DNA of 64,000 nucleotides. It comes from Cliona cf. orientalis. Lineage: Eukaryota > Porifera > Demospongiae > Clionaida > Clionaidae. Numbering within the stretch: position 1 is the stretch's first letter; each line of letters starts with the position of its first letter. Shown in pieces: positions 47,112 through 53,841 of the stretch. The DNA is taken from positions 2,418,001-2,482,000 of the forward strand of contig OZ005689.1 of NCBI GenBank assembly GCA_963930775.1, written 5' to 3'. Made by a program: the position numbers and the translations under genes. The notes under the pieces were generated by a model. It made no database searches. It was not told the DNA's origin and saw nothing but the letters and a program-made list of their open reading frames with translations.

Positions 47112-49249
47112 GGTACGTCGGTCCTTAGTTACGCCCCGCCCAATGTCCACCATTCCGTATATATGCTGCTCTAATTCAACGATTACAAATTTACATTCAT
47201 GTGTGCTAGGCTATCGCTAGCGCTATGAACACTGAACAAAGCGAAAAGCTCAGAACTGAGGCTTCAAAGGGTAGGGGGCAAGAGCGAGACAGAGATCGTT
47301 GTCAATCGGAGTCTTAGCTCAACAGCGGCCAAGAGAAAGGGACAGAATTTATTAGCCATATCAAGCTGTACCGCGCCGGACTCCAAAGGAGGAGAGAGCG
47401 AGACAGAGCTCGTCGTCAGCTCAACAGCGCAAGGACCAGCTAAGAACGCGATAAAGATAGACGTGCTGCTAACTGATTCTGACAATAGAGGCAGGCTAAA
47501 TTAAAATTATCTTTTCTCTTGACTGTTGGCAGACACTATGTCGAGGGAACTAGCTATCGTGCAGATGTATAGCCTACATAGCACTATGAGACTGTCTGTC
47601 ATTGTATGCTTGGATATGTGTCGGTGGTCTGCATGATCTATTGTGCTATGGCTTTGTTCAAGTTTTCGAGTCTCAGCTACTGACAGAGACTTTCAGAGGC
47701 TCAGCTCAGGCTCGCCCCAAACAGGCCCTGCATGACACTAGTAGATACTCACAATTAAAACCCGACCTATATACGGTATTTACACGCACACGCAATCTTT
47801 GTGGGTGATCCGCAATAATTATTTGAACGCAAACTTTTCAAAATCACGTAATTTTTACGCGCAGCGCGTTTATGCAAGTGACGACCATTTCCAAATATTC
47901 CAAAACGGACTATTACTTACAACACTGAAATACTGTGTGTGCAATGCTCTTTGTCTAAATAGTTTTTAAAAAGTTTTATTGCTCCAAACAGAGATTCAGG
48001 CAACAATGTATGTCCATACTTAAATGCCTGTTTTCTCAAAAGTACTAAAATAATATGACTTATCCCCTTTTTCTTAATATAAAGATTGTAAGCCTGCTAA
48101 TTGTCCCTAGTTCTCAAGACTGGGTATAAACCTACAATGACATGTAATTGGCTCTGCATGCCTGTTGAAGGGATTAGATTTGCCTGAGCAGGTAATGAGA
48201 GCTACCCCTTAGATTTAGGATTGATAAAATCTATTACTATTTCATGTCCATACGCTGCAGAGTCGGTTAACTGGGAAGAGGCCGATGTCCTACGTTGACG
48301 ACGATGACTCCGATATTGAAGGAGGAGGAGGGGAAGTGACCTTCACTGGGACCTCTAGATCAAAGAAGGCAAAGGTGTCTGATACAACATTTGACATGGT
48401 CGATGTGAGTGATATACCGTATAGCCGGAAATTTTCGCCTGGAGAAAATTTTCGCCTTTTTCGCCCAGGCGCATCGTGGGCGAAAATTTTTTCGGCGAAT
48501 TATTTACCCAGTGAAAATTTTGTCACGCTGAAATTTTTACATGCACAGGTTTTTACACGTGGCTGCCAAGCTGTACTAGCAGTAGTGCCTCATGATCGAC
48601 AATTAGCTGGTATTCAAACCTCATCTTTCTCAATCTGCTGTCTAGCTTGTTACTTCCACGTTGATCCTCGGGTTCGCTCAGGCCGACATACTAGCTCTTC
48701 ATCAACAGCAGCCTCCCAAATATCTTGGTAAACGTGGTAGCCATGAATGCAACACTCGATTTCTTGTGTTTCCATCGCTTTTCCACACCTCCGAAAATCG
48801 ATCGTGCTGAGGATCGCGCGCGTGCGAATACAGTACCAGATATTCGGGCGTGGCGTGTTCATTCGAGAGCTCCACCCACTACTTCCTGGTGAGCAACTCA
48901 CGCTGTGGGTGAAATTAAATTCGGCGAAATTTTTATGCCAATACAAAGCATGAACATTGAGCGAAATTTTTATCCAGCGAAAATTTTGTGCTATACGGTA
49001 GTATTCTTCTACAGTAGACATGTGAAATTTCCCCCCTCCTGTATGCTTCTACCACCCCCCAAACACGATTTGACTTTGATTACTGTTAATTTGACCTCAT
49101 GACCTTTCCAGCTCACCCAGAGTGAAGACGATGATGACGTCATGGACCTATCCACTGCAGCCCCGCCCACTCACCCTCCCTCCAGCTCTAAATTTAACCC
49201 CTTTCACTCCGCAAGTGGAAAGACTACCACCAGGAGAAAGAAAAAGTAA
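30436..49249 (+). CDS. MRE11: Double-strand-break repair nuclease MRE11, 14 exons, complete
   Basis: Exons: 30436-30472, 30671-30771, 31741-31901, 33471-33558, 33907-34163, 43217-43429, 44005-44236, 44694-44817, 45250-45448, 45595-45676, 45959-46024, 46282-46695, 48261-48404 and 49112-49249; 751 residues with consistent phases. Family knowledge: MRE11 is the Mn-dependent nuclease of the MRE11-RAD50-NBS1 complex, acting in the nucleus on DNA ends. Visible phosphodiesterase motifs: ATDNHIG (13-19), GGDLFH (53-58), GNHDD (122-126), LVLHQN (about 209-214) and GHEH (239-242). A DNA-binding capping domain follows (exons 7-10). Exon 12 encodes an acidic stretch and an RG-rich GAR box. The tail ends in RRKKK. 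The donor of exon 9 (GA|GTTAGT) was chosen by phase and similarity. Reading on would stop after five codons. Intron 5 (9 kb) holds antisense genes. Confidence 0.95.
31358..31462 (+). repeat. Duplicated MRE11 exon 3 acceptor region
   Basis: Matches 31668-31776, which spans the end of intron 2 and the first 36 bases of exon 3. Shared: TTAACTTTTGTGACCTCTCA and the coding-like CTTGGAGATGATTTATTTCA. The copy lost the acceptor AG (CTCTGG for TTCCAGG) and is therefore not a usable exon. Confidence 0.8.
31486..31661. mobile_element. MITE family E, copy 2 (MRE11 intron 2)
   Basis: Ends GGGAAACATTTGAGGGAGAA and TTTTCTCCCTCGAAAGTTTC, with CACGGAATGCTAAAAT inside as in the 62687 copy. It lies between the duplicated exon 3 fragment and the true exon 3. 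Confidence 0.7.
32403..32745 (+). repeat. Tandem duplication in MRE11 intron 3, unit 1
   Basis: GAGTTTACGCTTCTAAGCGA, GGGCGGCCCTGATGTTG, CCAGAATTTGCTATTTATTG and GATGGAATG recur at 32967-33195. The unit ends (32721-32741) in TATTCCTTCAGATTTCC, a copy of the MRE11 exon 4 acceptor. The middle is related to the repeat at 1915-2400. Confidence 0.8.
32967..33470 (+). repeat. Tandem duplication in MRE11 intron 3, unit 2
   Basis: Second copy of the unit at 32403. Its right end runs into the true exon 4 acceptor at 33461-33470. It carries extra AT-rich DNA (33200-33440) not in unit 1. Confidence 0.75.
33596..33628. repeat. G homopolymer run
   Basis: About 20 consecutive G, then GGAGGAGGGGGGG, in MRE11 intron 4. 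Confidence 0.95.
33810..33900 (+). repeat. (CT)n tract at MRE11 exon 5 acceptor
   Basis: CT and CCCTCCCT units directly upstream of the CCCTCAG acceptor at 33900-33906. It serves as an extended polypyrimidine tract. Confidence 0.9.
34304..34435 (+). repeat. Duplicated MRE11 exon 5 end / donor, copy 1
   Basis: Repeats 34121-34250: GGGGAGTGGTTCAACCTGCT matches the last codons of exon 5, TAG|GTGACT replaces the true AG|GTGAGT donor, then CTGGGATGAGGATGACATCA from the intron follows. The CATCAGAA codons are lost. Confidence 0.85.
34436..35519. other. MRE11 intron 5, left part, no gene recognised
   Basis: Includes a GAGGTAATTATGAGG-rich block (34882-34968) that recurs at 42919-43020, and a short palindromic TATATATAG region near 35110-35145. 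The frame at 34900-35100 has no known motif. Confidence 0.45.
35520..37742 (-). CDS. Secreted FReD-CCP-CCP-FReD protein (ficolin-like), 7 exons, nested in MRE11 intron 5
   Basis: Exons (minus): 37742-37658, 37583-37492, 37434-36900, 36846-36664, 36605-36420, 36330-36236 and 36080-35520. All phases agree, giving 578 residues. It starts with a signal peptide ([21 protein letters not shown]) and has no membrane segment. A short Cys linker ([20 protein letters not shown]) leads into FReD 1 (about 60-237). Two CCP/sushi modules follow (about 239-300 and 300-361; [16 protein letters not shown]), then a second linker of the same type ([12 protein letters not shown]) and FReD 2 (393-578). FReD 2 has the ficolin-type calcium loop [10 protein letters not shown] and the paired Cys after it. 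In FReD 1 the loop is cut to STKDLHRCA. Family knowledge: such proteins act as secreted lectins or adhesion proteins. Innate recognition is an inference. It could also be two fused family members. Confidence 0.88.
37743..38581. other. 5' flank of the FReD gene, nothing recognised
   Basis: Holds the presumed promoter of the minus-strand FReD gene. A TATATAAG-like run (CTTATATA at about 37820 on +) lies about 80 bp upstream of the start. No other gene was seen. Confidence 0.4.
38594..39218 (-). mobile_element. 5'-truncated Penelope-like element with GIY-YIG domain and target-site duplication
   Basis: The 12-bp sequence TACTAATCGGGG stands on both sides (38582-38593 and 39219-39230), as expected for a target-site duplication. 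Between them the minus strand carries a frame ending at 38867 that reads [20 protein letters not shown] and [13 protein letters not shown], the GIY-YIG endonuclease found at the C-terminus of Penelope-like retroelement proteins. The reverse transcriptase part is absent, so the copy is 5'-truncated. A 30-bp block containing GATTCTTTTCGGACAACTTA occurs in opposite orientation at both ends (38598-38626 and 39154-39186). The GC-rich 3' part (38690-38830) is non-coding. Confidence 0.8.
38867..39214 (-). pseudogene. GIY-YIG endonuclease fragment of the Penelope-like element
   Basis: An open frame of about 115 residues with [15 protein letters not shown], the Arg-rich [10 protein letters not shown] and a terminal Asn-Arg-Leu-Asn. 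The catalytic GIY-YIG pattern is represented by VYQ and VYVGE. It is the C-terminal remnant of a longer retroelement polyprotein and is cut at its 5' end by truncation. No promoter is evident. Confidence 0.7.
39684..39745 (+). repeat. Duplicated MRE11 exon 5 end / donor, copy 2
   Basis: AAGAAAGGGGAGTAGTTTGG then CTGGTGCTGCACCAGAATAG|GTGAGT. Unlike the copy at 34304, this one keeps the HQNR codons and an intact donor. It shares TTTAATTAAGAAAGGGG with the copy at 34304, suggesting one derives from the other. Confidence 0.8.
40624..40819. mobile_element. MITE family G, copy 1
   Basis: 196 bp with ends TACCGTAGGACGGCTTTTAA and CTAAAACCCGACCTACGGTA. The interior includes AAATTGCGAATCCA and CGCAATTCGCAATTAATAG. 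A second copy at 46877-47778 is interrupted by another element. Confidence 0.85.
41046..42152 (-). CDS. Unrecognised secreted repeat protein, intronless, nested in MRE11 intron 5
   Basis: A single open frame of 368 residues with its own ATG and TAA. A clear signal peptide ([20 protein letters not shown]) is followed by an acidic, helical protein. I see four degenerate units of about 58 residues. Each begins near an acidic D(D/N)E motif, then a hydrophobic helix ending in SALR or SAYR, then FNGF or ILDGI, LLSFI or SILSAV, and a basic-acidic turn (KRLNEGE, KIENGEG). No Cys outside the signal peptide, no membrane helix after it and no known catalytic motif. The C-terminus is Gly/Pro-richer ([16 protein letters not shown]). 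It lies on the strand opposite MRE11, like the FReD gene. The function is unknown. Secretion is inferred from the signal. Confidence 0.7.
   Translation of the reverse strand: MRSLITLVVLCTVFFITINAAPVLPSGYELETLGNRDAQTGSELEQASVNVVSSLLSAASKIADQNDDLQQSPFNGFNSVLSSLGKQLSNEEGEIQSDDENLMMQALFGTPLVKSDEVHVQLDNEQLLINLISAVRAIFSALRNESDPNGEAPRILDGIDSILSAVEKRLNEGEQSVGDNEIRRIILDFMDTIISALRKTVEPYDEMASTFFNGFATLLSFIRYKIENGEGVLQSSDDEMKQAVMNILGNNGEIQTADDDELERTFINIMKVIFSAYRRNFDNKFAQTVFDVADTVFSFIGKGNGRNIYQPTDEEFLNMFTSPFNTWVKGVEKGKIKSPNGAGEAKTPQWGGILGSLATGVLNKYLSG
42153..43216. other. 5' flank of the secreted gene and end of MRE11 intron 5
   Basis: AT-rich. Includes the second copy of the GTAATTATGAGG block (42919-43020) and a copy of the MRE11 exon 6 acceptor (43026-43062). 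No gene recognised. Confidence 0.5.
43026..43062 (+). repeat. Copy of MRE11 exon 6 acceptor
   Basis: TTTTTGTCCATGCAGGGCCA then AGCATGTATAAG parallels the true TTTTTATCCATTCAGGGCCA of 43201-43220. The copy keeps a usable CAG and the first codons, then diverges. Confidence 0.7.
44237..44305 (+). repeat. Copy of part of MRE11 exon 7, in frame past the donor
   Basis: AAGTACTTGGCTGAAAAGGT then CACCGACATGATCAAAGG repeats the exon 7 segment at 44147-44190 (AAGTATTTGGCTGAGAAGGT). It lies just beyond the GTAGGT donor and, if the intron is retained, is read in the same frame. Confidence 0.85.
44530..44541 (-). terminator. RNA polymerase III terminator of tRNA-Thr
   Basis: An A run on the plus strand gives a T run on the tRNA strand, immediately downstream of the tRNA 3' end. 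Confidence 0.75.
44550..44622 (-). tRNA. tRNA-Thr (anticodon TGT)
   Basis: On the minus strand the 73 bases fold as a standard cloverleaf. Acceptor stem GCCTCTG/CAGGGGC, D arm GCTC...GAGC, anticodon stem CTGGT/ACCAG with loop CTTGTAA (anticodon TGT), T arm GGGAG/CTCCC with TTCGAAT. A-box (TAGCTCAGTGG) and B-box (AGTTCGAATCT) promoters look intact. A run of eleven T lies 8 bases past the 3' end, a good RNA polymerase III terminator. The gene sits antisense inside MRE11 intron 7. Confidence 0.95.
45000..45130. repeat. Dispersed repeat family H, copy 1 (MRE11 intron 8)
   Basis: GGGTGGGTCATCATAAAGTA, GGCCAATGATGAACAGAGGT and CAACTACCAACAAAATAGTT match, in reverse orientation, 62470-62600. The right end has a short TAGTTATCTAACAGATAACTA palindrome. 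Confidence 0.75.
45705..45871. mobile_element. MITE family C, copy 2 (MRE11 intron 10)
   Basis: GGTAAGCGCCCATGTACC near the left end and GGGCGCACCCGGGACACTAC at the right end. The interior holds a second AAGCGCCCATG. Related to 14018-14174. Confidence 0.65.
46877..47778. mobile_element. MITE family G, copy 2, split by a nested insertion
   Basis: Ends TACCGTAGGACGGGTTTTAA and AAAACCCGACCTATATACGG match copy 1 (40624-40819), but the body is interrupted after CGCAATTTGCAATTAA by about 715 bp (47023-47738). It lies in MRE11 intron 12. Confidence 0.85.
47023..47720. mobile_element. Nested terminal-inverted-repeat element inside MITE G copy 2
   Basis: Perfect 17-bp inverted ends: TTGGGGCGAGCCTGAGC at 47023-47039 and its complement at 47704-47720. 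The interior has a TA run (47073-47111) and two related CGAGACAGAG(A/C)TCG blocks with CTCAACAGCG. No long ORF. Eighteen extra bases follow the right end before the host element resumes. Confidence 0.8.
48109..48226 (+). repeat. Dispersed family A, copy 6 (MRE11 intron 12)
   Basis: Diverged copy with AGTTCTCAAGACTGG, AATTGGCTCTGCATG, TTTGCCTGAGCAGGTAATGA and CCCCTTAGATTTAGGATTGA. Confidence 0.75.
48415..49000. mobile_element. 586-bp TIR element abutting MRE11 exon 13 donor
   Basis: Ends TACCGTATAGCCGGAAATTT and GCTATACGGTA are inverted, and subterminal AAATTTTCGCC motifs are repeated. It begins 10 bases after the exon 13 donor (GAT|GTGAGTGATA). The minus strand holds a frame (48650-49021) with [18 protein letters not shown], a wording I recall from repeat-associated proteins of invertebrates, so it may be a cut-down transposon or carry a captured fragment. 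Confidence 0.75.
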
Positions 49250-51084
49250 TGAAATTAAAGTGACCAATGAACTTATTAATTATTAGACATGTAATCACTT
49301 ATTCCCCTTCTGTTTATTATTGTAATTGTTGTAACTGATACCAGCATGTCAGTATAATACCTTTTCTTGACCATGATTAAGTGTGAACACTGCAATTGAA
49401 TTTTGTGATTACACAACCCAGATCAACCAACCCACACAATCATAACATTGTGATGCCACATGATATATTATTATTATAGCATCAATAAATCATCATGGAT
49501 TGCAGCATCATAGCTATAAAACAATAATTAAAATAATATATTATTATTGTTATAGTTTGGGGCAGATCAACAGAGTACTGCCTTGTACCAGTTAGAGTAG
49601 GGTAGGGTATTATCGGACGGAGGCAGTTACTGGATGCCTCGCACATAATTGCGTTTATACGGCCAACGGTATTACGTAATCTTTCACCATTTGCCATGAG
49701 GTAGGGGCCATGTAAGTACTACCTATATCTCATTTCTTGTGGTGTGCATCCACACAGAAGCTGCACAACACTGCTCTAAACAGTTGCAACTTTTTGTATT
49801 TTTTTCAAGAAGCTGTTTTTTCATGGTAGCTAAGATTTATAAATATTATTACCATGGCACAGTGGCATCAATTTTTGATGAATTATTTTTTCACTGTTTG
49901 GTATGTGCATACTAGAATGTATGAAGAATTTTTAGAATTTTTTCCGGAATTTTTTGGCCTTATTGTAAGCATATTAAAACCAGATTTTTTTTTTGTAAAG
50001 AACTCTCAGAGATAGTTTCTGGACAATGCATATATTGCATTACTTATGTATTCATGTATTATTTCACAATTTTTGGATGAATCTTCAAATCTAAAGGCAG
50101 GATGTAAGAAGGATGTTGTTCATGATGCATTTGATGCCATTTATGTGTCATAATATATTGATAACCGCAGCCGCGATTTTTTATGTATTTTCTTTCTTCT
50201 TCGTCCGGTAATGGTCGACACTGTCCGCTCTCCAGAACCGGCGGTACTTTGTGCGCACGCCCTGCAAGAACGGAAGTAGGTGGGGCCAAGGTTAAGGGCT
50301 CGTTTAGTAGGTGGTGTTTGGGCCTATCTGTGGTTGCATACTCGCGATCTAGTGCTGCTCGTTTGTCTGTGATATAACGCTGTCTTTTCTTAGCTGTCCG
50401 AAATATGCCAACCCTACTCTACTTGGCATGGAAGAATGGTAGAAGATGATTGTGGGTGGGGCCATAGGTGGTCTGCCTGTGCGCATGCTCAGTCTCTAGT
50501 GCAGGATCATAGATCCCTATGATCCACTCCGCGAAATCTTTAATAAGTCACGTAACCCCAGCTGTATTTGGTAAAACAATATTACAGTACATGAAATCCA
50601 GCTTAGCAGCAGCCAACTGCACAACTGCAGCCAGGTTCCAGCACAAATGGTATTTGTGGCTTGCTAGGTAAACCATGCAATCTCAAAGGGCTATCCACAC
50701 AGCTCAGGCCCCACGCTTATAGTGCAACTTGTACAAAGCTTGTCACAACACGTGTAGATTTCATGATCACGGAGTGCCCTTCGCGTAGATCATCCACGAG
50801 TCTCCGCTTTCTCTCGGCGTCCACGGGTCTGTCTCGATACGCGCTGTACCGATTCGCGAAACGCTATACGGGACTGAGCACCTAAAGTTTAAAACTGAGA
50901 TCGACGTTTATATATATACGCGCTCGCATGTGTATAGCCTACTCGTTCATGCTCAATGATAGCTAGTAATTGATATTCTTTCATGTATACACAGAAGACT
51001 TAGACGGACACAAACATGCATGCTTGAGATTCAACACACTGCAGCAATTATTGTAGTCAATGTCACCACATGTCAATTATAGAT
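49250..51084. other. MRE11 3' flank and intergenic DNA
   Basis: An AATAAA at 49484-49489 could be the MRE11 poly(A) signal. A GC-richer stretch at 50160-50420 and another at 50755-50890 look less random. The latter reads a basic, Arg-rich frame on the minus strand (RFANRYSAYRDRPVDAERKR) without start or splice support. No gene is called. Confidence 0.4.
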
Positions 51085-51636
51085 TTAATAATTACTGTCG
51101 ATGACAAACTTCAGAATCATGGTATCATTCTTGACATAAGCTGGGTCATCCAAAACAGAGAGGGGGGCAAACTCAGGGTATCCAAATCCAACATTCATAT
51201 CACAATGCAGAGAAGGCTGCCAGAATGAACCATCAAATTCCTTAGGGTCTGGCTTGAACCACTGCTCGATATCCTGCTTCTGCTGATCCTGACTCACTAG
51301 AACCAGCTTCACCTTCTGTCTGAAAGGCCACTGCAGCTGAGCATCATGCTCTCCCCTCATCAATGCAGCATAGAAGGAGATGTGAGTTCCCAGTCCACTG
51401 CCATCCCCATCCATGAACAGCAAGAGACGCATCTTGTAGGCTGAGCCATTCTTTTCAGTGTAGAATGGTTTCGAGTAGAGGGTAGACATCCTTTTCTCTT
51501 GTATTTGATCAATAATCCAAGTGAAGCTGCAGCTATAACTGGCAGTACAGCCTGCATTGTTTACCAACTGGTAATGCTGACCTTCTTGGAGCTGCCTAAT
51601 GGAAGGTTTGGCTGCGATTTCTTTGTAAGAATCCAT
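51085..51636 (-). CDS. MATH-domain (TRAF C-terminal type) protein, intronless
   Basis: The frame has an in-frame stop upstream and its first ATG at 51636, giving 183 residues. Residues about 35-180 form a TRAF-type MATH domain: FTWIIDQIQEKR, SKPFYTEKNGSAYKMRLLLF, MDGDGSGLGTHISFYAALMR, GEHDAQLQWPFRQKV and YVKNDTMILKFVI near the end. Family knowledge: in TRAF adaptors this domain trimerises and binds receptor tails, but there it follows RING and zinc fingers, which are absent here. The ORF is either a stand-alone MATH protein, the last exon of a TRAF gene whose earlier exons I could not find, or a retrocopy. Part of its 5' coding region has been copied into the element at 52295-52605. Confidence 0.7.
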   Translation of the reverse strand: MDSYKEIAAKPSIRQLQEGQHYQLVNNAGCTASYSCSFTWIIDQIQEKRMSTLYSKPFYTEKNGSAYKMRLLLFMDGDGSGLGTHISFYAALMRGEHDAQLQWPFRQKVKLVLVSQDQQKQDIEQWFKPDPKEFDGSFWQPSLHCDMNVGFGYPEFAPLSVLDDPAYVKNDTMILKFVIDSNY

Positions 51637-52294
51637 AGCACTTCTCGCATAGAACAATATTTAATACCTAGAAACTAGTATATAGAAACAAATGTTGCAA
51701 TTGCACGCCAAGTTTAATACTTAAGGTAAATGTCCCTATTATGAGTCACTTAAGCAAGTGATATGCCACATATGTAATTGGGAGGTTATTTTTTGTGCAT
51801 GGTTAAATTTTTTTATGGACTTCCCAATGTGTCTATTACATCGGGTACGAATGAGATCTCCCCTATTAAAAGATGTGATTTTTAAAAAATTATCTTGTCA
51901 GCACTATTACTGGAGGTATTATGGACCGCCTGCTGGTATTATGAGTCACTACTTTCAGTGCTATGAATTCAACCATGATAAAGCTTCTTTAACAGATGGG
52001 ATGTACTTAGCAGCCATCCAGAAGCGAGGCGTAATTGTGAATACTAGATAGGAGTGGCTAAATATGCCAAAACAATTAATTTTGTTAAAATGATTCATCA
52101 AAGTTTGAAAACCCTTCTCTAAATATAAAATAAGCAGAAACTTACATGAAAATTCAATTGGGAATGGAAACAATTTATCAGATAATAATATCTCATAAGG
52201 TACAATACGCTGGCCCAATAGTTGGATACTTGCAAATTAATTAGTCTTGATGACCCATAATACAGGCTGACTCATAATAGGAACATCTACCTTA
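51637..52294. other. Upstream flank of the MATH ORF, nothing recognised
   Basis: AT-rich. Two unsupported frames (51758-52051 plus, 51961-52218 minus) overlap each other and carry no motif. TTATGAGTCACT occurs twice on the plus strand and once in related form. Confidence 0.35.
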
Positions 52295-52605
52295 AAAGGG
52301 TTGAAAGTCTCAAATTATAATTAGATTCATACGACCAGCCCTAGCTCGGGGAAATCCCTTACAAAGAAATCGCAGCCAAACCTTCCATTAGGCAGCTCCA
52401 AGAAGGTCAGTTGGTAAACAATGCAGCCCTAGCTCGGGGAAATCCCTTGCCAAAACCATAGCCAAAACGGTGTGGGAGTTCCCCGCGAGCTCAAGCGCAT
52501 GTTCCCTACTGCGCATGCTCTCTGGAGCGAAGCCCTACTAGTAATCAACCGCAACATGGGGCTGGTTGTATGAATCTAATTATAATTTGAGATTTTCAAC
52601 CCTTT
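52295..52605. mobile_element. TIR element carrying a captured MATH-gene fragment
   Basis: About 310 bp with 46-bp, nearly identical inverted ends. The left end contains AAATTATAATTAGATTCATA and CGACCAGCCC. The right end is its complement with only two or three changes. Inside, 52361-52426 matches, in reverse orientation, the MATH ORF segment 51551-51627 (GCAGCCAAACCTTCCATTAG, GCAGCTCCAAGAAGGTCAG), with one 9-10 bp deletion. The captured piece stands between two copies of GCCCTAGCTCGGGGAAATCC (52339 and 52426). No target duplication could be fixed. Confidence 0.85.
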
Positions 52606-53180
52606 ACCAAATATTTTGGTAAAGATCGTTCTTCTCTCTGGTAAAAATCTCTCGGGGGTTGCGCTCAAAAAATTAATGTGAAAAGATGGAAGCTAAGTAA
52701 ACCAGAGAGATTCTGAAGCAGTTTTGGAAGAATAATTTGAGGACGTCCAGTCATGACAAGACTTAGTCTCGTCCCCTTGCCCATAAATTATATAAATCTA
52801 TGCCTTGCCTCTGTCTTCTCTGATCAGTGGGCCACTTTGGTCCACTGATCTTCTCTGGTCGTCCCCAGGCTCTTTCTTCTCCTCCTCAAAGTCTGTCTGA
52901 AAAAGAGCCCATGCATCTTTCTGAAGAATCATAGTCTGATGGGCCCATACTGGAAATACTAGTGTAGTAGTGGCAGCAGTCTCATCTGTACCCAAGGCCG
53001 AAAATTACAAACTGTAGCCTTCACAGACTATCACTCATTCTTTTGCTCATGCGAGGCACTATTTGTACCATGTGTACTCCTAGTTATCTGATGTTTACTC
53101 AAACCAAATATTATATAATCTATGCTCAAACTGAGTTAAAATGCACCATGTACAATAGATGATTGATAATTAATTTTGAT
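52606..53180. other. Intergenic, nothing recognised
   Basis: Includes a short minus-strand frame (52798-52995) with no motif or start support, and a CAGTGGGCCACTTTGGTCCACTG-type imperfect hairpin near 52827. Confidence 0.4.
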
Positions 53181-53540
53181 AGTGAAAATGATGATGACCG
53201 CCTACTACAGCCCCTCCCACTCACCCTCCCTCCAGCTCTAAATTTAACCCCTTTCACTCCGCGAGTGGAAAGACTACTACCACCAGGAGAAAGAAAAATA
53301 ATATTATTAAGGTGACCCCATTGTACAATGAAATTATTACTATAATCACTTATTCCCCTTCAGTTTGTAGTTATTGATTACTACTGTTGTAACTGATACC
53401 AGTAGCTATGTCTTTTCTTCAGTCCTGATTATAATAATATTATAAGTATGATCATTGCAATTGATTTTGTGGATAGTTGCACAGCCCAGACCAACCAACC
53501 TAAACGACCATTACAATGATGATAATAATTATGATGGCCA
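53181..53540 (+). pseudogene. Duplicated last exon and 3' UTR of MRE11
   Basis: 53181-53335 matches the coding end of MRE11 exon 14 (49121-49260): CCCTCCCTCCAGCTCTAAAT, TTCACTCCGCGAGTGGAAAG and AGGAGAAAGAAAAA. The acceptor side is missing and a short deletion breaks the reading frame. Similarity continues through the 3' UTR (CTTATTCCCCTTC, GTTGTAACTGATACCAG) and fades near 53540, with a further patch at 53785-53850 next to the PTGR3 stop. Confidence 0.9.
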
Positions 53541-53841
53541 CATCCCTATAATATTATAGTAGCTCCATTGTAAAATAATAATTATGGCAAAGGGTCATAC
53601 CTGGTTATACAATGTTACTGTTGAATGCTTTAAAGTGAAAATGAAAACAGTTGACAAACTTTAAAATATTTACAGAACCATTTTCCATATTCACCTGTGC
53701 CAAACTTCATGATTCGATACCTTTTCTGGGCAAATGTTACTTGTTTCAGAAAATTATTTAATACTAATTGCTGTAACTATAATCATGCATCACAGATTGC
53801 AGCATCATAGCTATCAAATTTTAGTATCTAATACAATAATT

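Noticed and set aside
50661..50885. 74-residue plus-strand frame and its basic minus-strand counterpart
   Set aside because: No start, splice or family support. Kept only as a note on the intergenic region.
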